64,000 bases of DNA from Rhodopseudomonas palustris. Its GTDB lineage: Bacteria; Pseudomonadota; Alphaproteobacteria; Rhizobiales; Xanthobacteraceae. Positions 18,192 through 26,342 of this stretch are shown piece by piece (positions within the stretch are counted from its first letter, which is position 1; every line of letters begins with the position of its first letter). The notes under the pieces were generated by a model. That model saw nothing but the letters and a program-made list of their open reading frames with translations. It made no database searches and was not told the DNA's origin. The stretch covers positions 2,170,001-2,234,000 of the forward strand of contig NZ_CP140155.1 of assembly GCF_034479375.1 (NCBI RefSeq), in the 5' to 3' direction. The translations under genes were made by a program, and so were the position numbers.

Positions 18192-18271
18192 CGTCATTGC
18201 GAGGAGCGCAGCGACGAAGCAATCCAGCGCAGTGCACCGGGCTGGATTGCTTCGCTTCGTTCGCAATGACG
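18192..18271. repeat. Palindromic intergenic repeat (family C)
   Basis: CGTCATTGCGAGGAGCGCAG ... ACGAAGCAATCCAG on the left, CTGGATTGCTTCGCTTCGTT ... CGCAATGACG on the right, forming a long imperfect palindrome. A second copy is at 42952-43035. Confidence 0.85.
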
Positions 18272-18335
18272 ACGGACACTGGGAGCGTGCTTCGCCGAAA
18301 GTTAAGCGGCGCCCTTACGGTACACCGTCTTAGCT

Positions 18336-18418
18336 CGTAGGGCGGATAAGCGCGTAGCGCGCCATCCGCCGTCCGGACTCGCGATGGCGGATGGCGCCTT
18401 CGGCTTATCCGCACTACT
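18336..18418. repeat. Palindromic intergenic repeat (family A, copy 1)
   Basis: CGTAGGGCGGATAAGCGCG ... GCCTTCGGCTTATCCGCACT, containing a nested GCGCCATCCGCC ... GGCGGATGGCGC stem. Related copies are at 34594-34673, 35498-35590 and 36871-36972. It could serve as a transcription end for both convergent neighbours, arsM and the PLP enzyme gene. Confidence 0.8.
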
Positions 18419-18424
18419 CTGCCG

Positions 18425-19873
18425 TTACAAACTGTCCCCGAAATCCTCGCGGAATTTGGCGACCAGCTTGTTCTGCCAGTCCGACACCGGCTTCAGCAGC
18501 CCGTAGAAGAACCGCAGCACCTCCGGCTCTTCGACGAAGGTCAGGCCGCCGATCAGGTGACGGTTGTCGTACAGCCAGGCGATGCGGTCGACCGCGTATT
18601 TCACCTGCGACAGCGTGAACACGCGGCGCGGCAGCGCCAGCCGCACCAACTCCATGTTCGCGAAGATCTCGCTGCCGTCCGGCTCGCGCTGCTCCGACAG
18701 CGTGCCGCGCTCCATGCCGCGGATGCCCGACGCGATGTACAGCGCCGAGGCCAGCGCCCCGGCCGGATATTGCGACTGCGGGATGTGGTCGACGAACCGC
18801 TTGGCGTCGATATGGCAGCCGAGCCCGCCGGCCGGCGTGATCACCGGCACGCCGCGCTCCTGCAACTGCTCGACCATGTAGCCGATGAACATCGGCCCCT
18901 GATTGATCATCTCCTCGTCCATGGTCTCTTCGAGACCGACGGTGAGCGCCTCCATTTCGCGGACCGACATGCCGCCATAGGTAAGGAAGCCCTCGTACAG
19001 CGGCACCAGCGGCCGCATCTTCTCGTACAGCGCGCGGTCGCGGATGCAGATGCCGCCGCCGCGGGCGCAGCCGAGCTTGCGCGCCGAGAAATAGATGATG
19101 TCGCACAGGTCCGCGGTGCGGCGGGTGATCTCGCGGATCGACATCGCCTTGCAGTGATCCTCGCGGGTCTTGTTGAAATACAGATTGTCGGCGAGCAGGC
19201 TGGCGTCCAGCACCAGCGGAATGCCGTGCTCCTTGCAGACATTGCCGACGTCGGCGAGGTTGGCGAGCGAGAACGGCTGGCCGCCGATCAGATTGGTGCC
19301 GCTCTCCATCCGCACGAAGGCGATCTTGTCGGCGCCGGCGTTCCCGATCACCGCGCGCAGCTTGGCGATGTCCATGTTGCCCTTGAACGGGTTGACGCTG
19401 ACGACTTCGAGGCCCGCGTCCGTCACCAGTTCCTCCACCGCCCCGCCCTGCAGCGTGATATGCGCCTTGGTGGTGGTGAAGTGATAGTTCATCGGCACCA
19501 CCTTGCCGGGCGACACGAACACCTTGGCCAGGATATGCTCGCAGGCGCGGCCCTGATGCGTCGGCAGGAAGTAGTGCATGCCGAAGATGTCGCGCAGCTT
19601 GTCCTCGAGCCGGGTGTAGGTGGCGCTGCCGGCGTAGCTGTCGTCTGCGATCAGCATCGCGGCCTGCTGGCGATCGCTCATGGCGTTGACGCCACTGTCG
19701 GTCAGCATGTCGAGGAAGACGTCGTCGTTCTTCAAGAGGAAGGTGTTGTTGCCGGCCTCGGTGATCTTCTCGAGGCGGCGCTCGACCGGCGGCAGGCTGA
19801 GCTTCTGCACGATCCGCACCTTGTGCATCTCGAGCGGCACCGTCTCGTTGCCGTAGAACTTCACCGTCGCCAT
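18425..19873 (-). CDS. Tryptophanase / tyrosine phenol-lyase family beta-eliminating lyase
   Basis: 482 aa fold-type I PLP enzyme. Family features include NTFLLKNDDVFLDMLTDSG, SDRQQAAMLIADDSYAGS and the PTHQGRACEHIL segment. GGQPFSLANLADV, the PLP-Asp in VLDASLLADN and GLGCHIDAKRFVDHIP are also present. The PLP-lysine region reads IIYFSARKLGCARGGG rather than the usual S-[GA]-K-K-D-x; the Lys is kept but the following Asp is Leu, so this belongs to a divergent branch. Whether it makes indole or phenol cannot be told. No tnaC-like leader or adjacent permease was seen. Confidence 0.85.
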   Translation of the reverse strand: MATVKFYGNETVPLEMHKVRIVQKLSLPPVERRLEKITEAGNNTFLLKNDDVFLDMLTDSGVNAMSDRQQAAMLIADDSYAGSATYTRLEDKLRDIFGMHYFLPTHQGRACEHILAKVFVSPGKVVPMNYHFTTTKAHITLQGGAVEELVTDAGLEVVSVNPFKGNMDIAKLRAVIGNAGADKIAFVRMESGTNLIGGQPFSLANLADVGNVCKEHGIPLVLDASLLADNLYFNKTREDHCKAMSIREITRRTADLCDIIYFSARKLGCARGGGICIRDRALYEKMRPLVPLYEGFLTYGGMSVREMEALTVGLEETMDEEMINQGPMFIGYMVEQLQERGVPVITPAGGLGCHIDAKRFVDHIPQSQYPAGALASALYIASGIRGMERGTLSEQREPDGSEIFANMELVRLALPRRVFTLSQVKYAVDRIAWLYDNRHLIGGLTFVEEPEVLRFFYGLLKPVSDWQNKLVAKFREDFGDSL

Positions 19874-20145
19874 GTCGCCAAACTCCCCAAACCACCCGCA
19901 CCTCGCGGCGGCTTCGGCTTACCGGCAGGCCGGGCGATCGGAATTGCGCCCGATCAAACGGGCGCGGCGGAGACGCGCGCGAGGCGGTGCCCGGCAACCT
20001 TAGGCGAAACAAATCCCTACCGCGACGAAACCAAATTCGGCGGTCGACGAAAACCTCCTGAAACGGTTGGGCGGGTACTGATAACGCCAACAAGGCGCCG
20101 AAGGCGCTGGCGAACAAGACAAGGCGTTCAAACAGGGGACCGACC

Positions 20146-20862
20146 ATGAGCCATTTCCGGCTGATCCGACGTACCGCCGCGGTCGCAGCATTCGCGATCG
20201 GAGCCGTTGCCATGACGGGCGCGGCCCAGGCAGCCCAGCCGCTTCCCTTCCCGTTCCTGCCGCTGCTGCCGCAGCCGGCCGCGATGCAGCCGCTGGCCTA
20301 CGCGCCGGTCGAACAGGCCGCACCGCAGCCCCAGGCCGTGCCGCAGCACGACGACGACGCACCCGCCGCCGAATTGCCGGCGCGGTTGAAGCGCCAGATC
20401 GTCAGCTACGCCACCCGCGAGGCGCCGGGCACGATCGTCATCGATACCCCGAACACTTATCTCTACTACGTGCTCGGCGGCGGCCGCGCGGTGCGCTACG
20501 GCATCGGCGTCGGCCGCGACGGCTTCACCTGGTCGGGCGTGCAGTCGATCACCAGGAAGGCCGAGTGGCCGGACTGGACCCCGCCGCGGGAGATGATCGC
20601 GCGCCAGCCTTATCTGCCGCGCCACATGGCCGGCGGCCCCGGCAACCCGCTCGGCGCCCGCGCGATGTATCTCGGCGGCACGATCTATCGCATCCACGGC
20701 ACCAACGCGCCGTCGACGATCGGCACCCACGTCTCGTCCGGCTGCATCCGGCTCACCAATGACGACGTCACCGACCTGTATGCGCGGGTCAACGTCGGCG
20801 CCAAGGTGATCGTGCTGCCCGACAGCCGCCGCGCCGACAATGCGAGCGGCCGCCGCGGTTAG
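20146..20862 (+). CDS. L,D-transpeptidase (YkuD domain), exported
   Basis: 238 aa. A signal peptide (GAVAMTGAAQA) is followed by a Pro/Ala/Gln-rich spacer and then the YkuD catalytic domain from about residue 95. The active-site motif is IHGTNAPSTIGTHVSSGCIR, with the conserved His, the nucleophile Cys and the Arg two residues after Cys. The enzyme forms 3-3 peptidoglycan cross-links or attaches proteins to the wall in the periplasm. It is a clear paralogue of the gene at 60614-61822. The Shine-Dalgarno region upstream is weak. Confidence 0.93.
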   Translation: MSHFRLIRRTAAVAAFAIGAVAMTGAAQAAQPLPFPFLPLLPQPAAMQPLAYAPVEQAAPQPQAVPQHDDDAPAAELPARLKRQIVSYATREAPGTIVIDTPNTYLYYVLGGGRAVRYGIGVGRDGFTWSGVQSITRKAEWPDWTPPREMIARQPYLPRHMAGGPGNPLGARAMYLGGTIYRIHGTNAPSTIGTHVSSGCIRLTNDDVTDLYARVNVGAKVIVLPDSRRADNASGRRG

Positions 20863-21083
20863 CGGTCGACGAACGACAGCGCACCGAACGACGGATGGCG
20901 CGGGCGACCGCGCCATTATCTTGTGTCGTATCGTTGCCGGCGTGTCCGTTGTGACACAGCGACGGCGGCAGCGCGGCGACATTGCCGCGATTTCAGGGGC
21001 GTTGCCCCGTTCGCACCCAGCCCCCTGCTGGCGCCGCCGGGCCCGGGCCTGTATGGTCCGGCTCGTTTGCCCCTGGGGAATTG

Positions 21084-22619
21084 ATGCGTTTCAAGACCGT
21101 CCTGGTCGCTTTGGCGATCATAGCAATCTCATTCGGTGTCACGCTGAAGGCGTTCGACTGGCTGTCGCCGCGCGCCGTCAGCCCGCCGTCGCTGCAGGCG
21201 TTGCCACCGCTGCCGGCGATCCGCCAGTCTTCGGTCGTCGTGCCGGTGATCGTGCCGCTGACCGCGATCCGCGATCTGGTCGATCGGACCGCGCCGCGCA
21301 ACTTTTCCGGCAAGGCCGACAACCCGATGCCGCAACTGGTGCAGAATGCCGATATCAGTTGGACCGTGGCGCGCGGCGCCGTCTCGGCGAAGGGCGCGCC
21401 CGAGCAGGCCACGGTGACCGCGCCGCTCACCGGCACGCTCTCCGCACGGGGCTCGCTCTCGAGCAGCGCCCAGAGCAAGGTCGGCGACACGCTCGGCAAA
21501 CTGTTCGGCGACAAGGTCGCCAAGCAGGTCGGCGTCAACATCAAATCGTTCAGCGCCAATGGCGAGATCAAGGGCATGGTCGCGATCTCCGCGCGGCCGA
21601 AGGTGCTGCCGGACTGGCACGTCGATCCCAATCTCACCGCGCAGGTGATTTTGTCCGACTCCAACGTCTCGATCGGCGGCGCACGGATCGACGTACCGGC
21701 GCAGGTCAAGCCGGTGATCGACAAGGCCGTCAACGAACAGCTCGCCCGGCTGCAGCAGACGATCCGCAACGACGGCGCGCTGGAGCGCAGCGCGCGGCGC
21801 GAATGGGCGCGGATCTGCCGCTCGATACCGCTGCAGGGCGCCGGCGTGCCGAACGGCTTCTGGCTCGAACTGCGGCCGACCAAGGCGCTGGCCGCGCAAC
21901 CGCAATTCGATGCCGCCACGGTGGTGCTGACGCTCGGCATCGTCGCCGACAGCCGCATCACCACCGCGCCGACCAAGCCGGAATGTCCGTTCCCGGCGCA
22001 GCTCGAAATGGTCGCGCCCGACAGCACCGGCGTGAAGGTCGCAGTGCCGATCGACATTCCGTTCAAGGAGCTCGATCGCGTCATCGAGCCGCAATTCGTC
22101 GGCCGCACCTTCCCCGAGAACGGCGGAGCCGCCGCGATCACGGTGAAGCGCGTCAATGTCGCGGCCAGCGGCGACCGGCTGCTGATCTCGATGCTGGTGG
22201 ATGCGAAAGAACAGAAAAGCCTGTTCGGCTTCGGCGGCGAAGCCACGCTGCACATCTGGGGCCGGCCGGTGCTGAACCAGGAGGACCAGACGCTGCGACT
22301 GTCCGACATGCAGCTCGCGGTCGAATCCGAGGCGGCGTTCGGCCTGCTCGGCGAAGCCGCGCGCGCCGCCGTGCCCTATCTGCAAAAGGCGATCGCAGAA
22401 CGCGCGGTGATCGACCTCAAGCCGGAATCCCTGAACGTGCAGCGCCGGATCGGCGCGGTGATCGCAGCGTATCAGCGCAACGAGGACGGCTTACGGATTT
22501 CCTCGGAGATTTCGAGCCTGCGGCTGACCGACGTGGCGTTCGATTCTTCGATGCTTCGGGTGACCGCAGAGGCCAACGGCATTCTCGAGGTGACGCTCAC
22601 CAAGCTGAAGGCGCCCTGA
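21084..22619 (+). CDS. DUF4403-like exported protein
   Basis: 511 aa. ATG 21084 follows a GGGGA ribosome site and begins a signal-anchor (MRFKTVLVALAIIAISFGVT). The rest is a long beta-rich protein without other membrane segments. Segments VVVPVIVPLTAIRDLVDRTA, WHVDPNLTAQVILSDSNVSI and VAVPIDIPFKELDRVIEPQF resemble the DUF4403 family, two repeated BPI/TULIP-like halves. A lipid-binding periplasmic role is inference. The preceding L,D-transpeptidase gene ends 221 bp upstream. Confidence 0.7.
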   Translation: MRFKTVLVALAIIAISFGVTLKAFDWLSPRAVSPPSLQALPPLPAIRQSSVVVPVIVPLTAIRDLVDRTAPRNFSGKADNPMPQLVQNADISWTVARGAVSAKGAPEQATVTAPLTGTLSARGSLSSSAQSKVGDTLGKLFGDKVAKQVGVNIKSFSANGEIKGMVAISARPKVLPDWHVDPNLTAQVILSDSNVSIGGARIDVPAQVKPVIDKAVNEQLARLQQTIRNDGALERSARREWARICRSIPLQGAGVPNGFWLELRPTKALAAQPQFDAATVVLTLGIVADSRITTAPTKPECPFPAQLEMVAPDSTGVKVAVPIDIPFKELDRVIEPQFVGRTFPENGGAAAITVKRVNVAASGDRLLISMLVDAKEQKSLFGFGGEATLHIWGRPVLNQEDQTLRLSDMQLAVESEAAFGLLGEAARAAVPYLQKAIAERAVIDLKPESLNVQRRIGAVIAAYQRNEDGLRISSEISSLRLTDVAFDSSMLRVTAEANGILEVTLTKLKAP

Positions 22620-22681
22620 GTAACTCGCTGATCTGCGGCGTGACTCCATCTCCTGCGCGAGCCCCCGGCTGCTCGAAGCAA

Positions 22682-22716
22682 AATTCGCCCGGCGGCTGCG
22701 AGCCACCAGGCGAATT
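22682..22716. terminator. Hairpin between convergent DUF4403-like and PRC-barrel genes
   Basis: AATTCGCC and GGCGAATT pair around an inner GGCT-GCG-AGCC hairpin. No long T-run follows. Its position between convergent genes suits a bidirectional transcript end. Confidence 0.45.
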
Positions 22717-22786
22717 ACACCACAGGACTTTGCAGACAGCCGCCCAAACGCGTCGTCGCGTTCGCGCGCTCTGTCAGATCATGCCG

Positions 22787-23347
22787 TTACGACCTGTTGT
22801 AGTTGAACTCCGGCATCGCCTTCAGTTCATCGGTGGTCGTGTTCAACACGGCGTGGTCCGGATACCAACGCTCGGCCGTGCTGTTGGTCATGGTGGTCGC
22901 CGAGCCGGTGGTGGTCGCCGGGGCCGCTGAGCCCGGGGCGGTGGTCGTGGTGGTGCCGGCGCCCGACGTCGTGGCGTTGTTACGGTTCATCGCCGTGTTC
23001 GACGATACCGGAGTGTCGACGAACTTGATCTTGTCGAAGGCCACCGCGACGTCACGCTGGCCGACGCCCAGGAACCCGCCGACCCCGATCACAACAGCCT
23101 GAACACGGCCCGAATTGTCGAGCAGCACTTCGCTGATGTCGCCGAGCTTCTCGTTGCCCTGGTTGTAGACATTGAGACCGACGAGCTTCGATGCGCGCCA
23201 CTGACCGGAGTGGGAGGCTGCGGCCGACGACGATGCGGTCGGCTTCGCCATCGTTCCGGTATTGGGCGCGGCAGGCGATTGCGCGAAAGCGGCGGTCGCG
23301 ATCAGCGTGGTGCCGAGCAGGCCGGCCAGTACGGTATTGGTTTTCAT
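22787..23347 (-). CDS. PRC-barrel domain protein, exported
   Basis: 186 aa. A signal peptide (GTTLIATAAFA) is followed by a short Ser/Ala/Thr linker and a PRC-barrel: WRASKLVGLNVYNQGNEKLG, DISEVLLDNSGRVQAVVIGV and GGFLGVGQRDVAVAFDKI. The C-terminal half is Thr/Ala-rich low complexity, ending in DELKAMPEFNYNRS. Proteins of this kind are widespread in rhizobia and are often stress-induced; a matching EcfG-type promoter lies upstream. The molecular function is unknown. Confidence 0.88.
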   Translation of the reverse strand: MKTNTVLAGLLGTTLIATAAFAQSPAAPNTGTMAKPTASSSAAASHSGQWRASKLVGLNVYNQGNEKLGDISEVLLDNSGRVQAVVIGVGGFLGVGQRDVAVAFDKIKFVDTPVSSNTAMNRNNATTSGAGTTTTTAPGSAAPATTTGSATTMTNSTAERWYPDHAVLNTTTDELKAMPEFNYNRS

Positions 23348-23386
23348 TGTGTAGTACCCTCCATGTTTGTCGAATGGTCCCGGACA

Positions 23387-23411
23387 AACGAGCGAGTCTG
23401 CACACAGTTCC
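23387..23411 (-). promoter_or_regulatory. EcfG-type (general stress sigma factor) promoter
   Basis: On the minus strand GGAAC is followed by 16 bases and then CGTT, matching the alphaproteobacterial EcfG consensus GGAAC-N16/17-CGTT. It lies 40 bp before the PRC-barrel start, a suitable distance. This indicates control by the PhyR-NepR-EcfG general stress response. Confidence 0.6.
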
Positions 23412-23506
23412 GAGGGCGGACCTTTTTATTGCGTCAACTACACACGACAACCTTTCGCATCCGAAGAACACGTCCGAGTTCCACGGCGCGACGACAAGAC
23501 GCGGCA

Positions 23507-23539
23507 GAGCATCCTCGCCGCGAGGCGGCGAGGATGCTC
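23507..23539 (-). terminator. Strong hairpin downstream of the Ser-rich exported protein
   Basis: A perfect 15-bp stem (GAGCATCCTCGCCGC / GCGGCGAGGATGCTC) with a 3-base loop, 25 bp beyond the stop at 23564 on the minus strand. Confidence 0.7.
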
Positions 23540-23563
23540 GCTGGTCCCGACGGCGTCACACAG

Positions 23564-24106
23564 TCAGGCCTGGTAGTTGACGACCAGCGCGGAGAAAGAC
23601 GTCGAACGGCCGCTGCTGGTTCCGCTGGAACTGTAGCTGCTTTCGGACGATGCCTGCTGCTCCTGCAGCAGCTTCAGGAATTCCTGCAGCGCATCGCTGA
23701 TGTCGGTGCTGGAGCTGGACGTGCTCGACGTCGAGTCGGTCGACGTGCTGTCGTCCGGCGGAGGACCCGGCGGAGGACCACCGGCGCCACCGGGGCCGCC
23801 GGCGAACGCATTCTCGAACACGCTCTTCAGCTCTTCGGCCTGTTCGCTGGTCAGGTTACCGCTGGAGACCTGATCGGCGATCAGATCGTCGATCCTGGAT
23901 TTCATGTCGTCGGGCGATGCCTGCGTGCTGCTGCCGGAGCCGCTGCTGCGGCTGCTCTGCAGGGCGGAATCGATCTCGCTCAGCGCCGAAGACAATGCCG
24001 TGGCGTCAGTCGAACCGACCTGGCCGGCCGTGACTTCGGCCGCCAGTTCCTTCTGAAGCTGCTGAAGTGGAGAGAGATGACTGCTTGTGGCGGAGATGGA
24101 GGTCAT
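23564..24106 (-). CDS. Ser/Gly-rich protein of unknown function
   Basis: 180 aa starting at ATG 24106 (MTSISATSSHLSPL); an upstream in-frame start would add 11 residues. It has no signal peptide. Two predicted helical stretches (PLQQLQKELAAEVTAGQVGS and MKSRIDDLIADQVSSGNLTS then EQAEELKSVFENAFAG) resemble paired EF-hand-like helices without calcium loops. They are followed by a GGPPPGPPPDD linker and a long Ser/Thr tract, then SDALQEFLKLLQEQQ. I do not recognise the family. Divergent to the response regulator gene. Confidence 0.65.
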   Translation of the reverse strand: MTSISATSSHLSPLQQLQKELAAEVTAGQVGSTDATALSSALSEIDSALQSSRSSGSGSSTQASPDDMKSRIDDLIADQVSSGNLTSEQAEELKSVFENAFAGGPGGAGGPPPGPPPDDSTSTDSTSSTSSSSTDISDALQEFLKLLQEQQASSESSYSSSGTSSGRSTSFSALVVNYQA

Positions 24107-24274
24107 GGGAAGCTCCGGGGTGCCTTGATCGCGCTCCACCGTGTGGTGAGCGGAATTAACGAGACCTTTTCACCGCACACGGCTTGATTGCAGAATGTTG
24201 CGACCTTCCGACGGGACACATCCGGAAACAAAAAACCCGTTTCAGCTTGGCGAGGATTCTCGGTAAACGGCCTC

Positions 24275-24997
24275 ATGAGCACCGCCCCGCCCCACATCCT
24301 CGTCGTCGAAGACGACCGCGAGACCCGCGCGCTGATCGCGAAATACTTGCGCAACAACGAATGTCATGTCGTGACCGCCCAGGACGGTCGCGAGATGGAT
24401 AGCCGGCTCGCCGACCAGCGCGTCGATCTCGTCGTGCTCGACGTGATGCTGCCGGGCGAGGACGGCCTCAGCCTGTGCCGCCGCGTGCGCGCCGCCTCGC
24501 CGCTGCCGATCATCATGCTGACGGCGCGCGGCGAGGACGTCGATCGCATTCTCGGCCTGGAGATGGGCGCCGACGACTACCTCGCCAAGCCGTTCAATCC
24601 GCGCGAATTGCTGGCGCGGATCCGCTCCGTGCTGCGACGGCAGTCGCTCGCCCAGACCGCCAGCGCCACCGCCGGCGCGACCGCACTCGCCTTCCTCGGC
24701 TGGCGGATCGATTTCCGGCTGCGCGAACTGCGCAACCCCGACGGGGCGCTGGTGGCGATGACCAGCGCCGAGTTCGACCTGCTGCAGGCGTTCTGCGAAC
24801 GGCCCGGCCGGGTGCTGTCGCGCGAAGCGCTGCTCGATCTCACCCACGGCCGCAACGCCGGCTCGTTCGAACGTTCGATCGACGTGCTGGTCAGCCGGAT
24901 CCGCCGCAAGATCGAGCCCGATCCGCAGAGCGTCAGCATCATCAAGACGGTGCGCTCCGGCGGCTATATGTTCACCCCCGCCGTCGAAACGGTCTGA
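24275..24997 (+). CDS. OmpR-family response regulator
   Basis: 240 aa. The receiver domain has the acidic pair in VVEDDRETRA, the phosphoacceptor Asp56 in VVLDVMLPGEDG, Thr in IMLTARGED and Lys in YLAKPFNPRE. A winged-helix DNA-binding domain follows (MTSAEFDLLQAFCERPGRVL then SIDVLVSRIRRKIE, SIIKTVRSGGYMF). ATG 24275 is chosen because it directly precedes the receiver fold. It pairs with the sensor kinase 26 bp downstream. The regulon is not evident. Confidence 0.95.
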   Translation: MSTAPPHILVVEDDRETRALIAKYLRNNECHVVTAQDGREMDSRLADQRVDLVVLDVMLPGEDGLSLCRRVRAASPLPIIMLTARGEDVDRILGLEMGADDYLAKPFNPRELLARIRSVLRRQSLAQTASATAGATALAFLGWRIDFRLRELRNPDGALVAMTSAEFDLLQAFCERPGRVLSREALLDLTHGRNAGSFERSIDVLVSRIRRKIEPDPQSVSIIKTVRSGGYMFTPAVETV

Positions 24998-25023
24998 TCG
25001 AGGCCGCACCGGCCGGAGGCTTC

Positions 25024-26334
25024 ATGCTCGAGCGGCTCGGCCGGTTTCGTTTCAGCGGGATCCGCAGTCAGATCGCGGTGCTGGTGATCGCGTCGCTGAT
25101 CGGCACGCAGTTGCTGATCATGGCGACCTTCCTGCTGCGCGGGCCGGACCGGTTCGGTCCGCCCGAGCATCGGCACGATCAGTTTGAGATCTCGGTCCTT
25201 CTGATTGCGGCGACGCCCGAGGAGCAGAGACCGCAACTCGTCGACCAGATCACCAGAACATTCCCGCACCTCGAACTACGCCTGCTCGACGCCGCCGAGG
25301 TGCCGCCACGATCCGACCGCGAACTGCCGGAAATCCGCCAGGTGGCGCGCGCGCTGGGGCCATTGGCACGGGTGTTCGCGCTGCCCGGCGGCGAGACGCC
25401 GCGGGTCGGCATCGCGCTGCCGGACGGCACGGCGATCGCCGCCGCGATTCCGGAGATGCGCGGGCGACCGCCGATCTCGAACGGGCCTTGGCTGAGCGCG
25501 TTCCTCGGCGTGATCATCAGCCTGGCGATGTTCGGCCTGTGGGCCGATCGCGCGTTGTCGACGCCGTTGTCGGGCTTTGCCAGGGCGGCGGAGAATTTCA
25601 AGCTCGACGGCACCGACGAGCCGCTGCCGGAAAGCGGGCCGGACGAAATCCGCTCGCTGGCGCGGGCGATGAACCGGTCGCGCAACCGCATCACCGCGCT
25701 GATCGACGACCGCACCCGGACGCTGGCCGCGATCGGCCACGATCTGCGCACCCCGATCACGCGGCTGCGGCTGCGCAGCGAGTTCATCGAGGACGTCACC
25801 CAGCGCGACAACATGCTGCGCGATCTCGACCAGATGCGCTCGATGCTCGACGCGGTGCTGTCGTTCCTGCGCACCGGCCGCGCGCTGGAGCCGATGACGC
25901 GGATCGATCTGGCGAGCACGCTGCAACTGATCACCGATCAGTTCGCCGATCTCGGCCACAAGGTGACTTATGTTGGGCCGGAACATGCCGAATTGCCGGC
26001 GCGGCCGGACGACATCCGGCGCGCCGTGACCAATCTGGTCGACAACGCGGTGCGCTACGGCCAGGACGTCATCGTCCGCCTGGAAGCATCGCCCGGGCAC
26101 GTCGCGATCGCGGTGGAAGACGACGGCCCCGGCATTCCCGAAAGCTGCAGGGCCGAATTGATCGAGCCCTTCGTGCGCGGCGACGACGCCCGCAACATGG
26201 ACGAGACCTCCGGCTTCGGGCTGGGGCTTTCGATCGCCCGCACCATCGCGCAGAATCACGGCGGCGAACTGACGCTGCACGACCGCAAGCCGCACGGCCT
26301 GATCGTGCGGATCGATCTGCCCGCGCAGGCGTAG
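25024..26334 (+). CDS. EnvZ-type sensor histidine kinase
   Basis: 436 aa. TM1 is at about residues 17-38, followed by a periplasmic domain of roughly 115 residues, TM2 at about 158-178 and a HAMP-like stretch. The phosphoacceptor is His239 in AIGHDLRTPITRLRLRSEFI. ATPase motifs are N-box NLVDNAVRYG, G1 VEDDGPGIPE, and the G2 region GFGLGLSIARTIAQNHGG. Located directly after the OmpR-like regulator, so they form a two-component system. The ATG begins MLERLGRFRF. The input signal is unknown. Confidence 0.94.
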   Translation: MLERLGRFRFSGIRSQIAVLVIASLIGTQLLIMATFLLRGPDRFGPPEHRHDQFEISVLLIAATPEEQRPQLVDQITRTFPHLELRLLDAAEVPPRSDRELPEIRQVARALGPLARVFALPGGETPRVGIALPDGTAIAAAIPEMRGRPPISNGPWLSAFLGVIISLAMFGLWADRALSTPLSGFARAAENFKLDGTDEPLPESGPDEIRSLARAMNRSRNRITALIDDRTRTLAAIGHDLRTPITRLRLRSEFIEDVTQRDNMLRDLDQMRSMLDAVLSFLRTGRALEPMTRIDLASTLQLITDQFADLGHKVTYVGPEHAELPARPDDIRRAVTNLVDNAVRYGQDVIVRLEASPGHVAIAVEDDGPGIPESCRAELIEPFVRGDDARNMDETSGFGLGLSIARTIAQNHGGELTLHDRKPHGLIVRIDLPAQA

Positions 26335-26342
26335 CGACGCGC

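Noticed and set aside
20128..20982. Minus-strand frame opposite the first L,D-transpeptidase
   Set aside because: The plus strand has a clear YkuD protein with catalytic motif; the opposite frame is a composition shadow.
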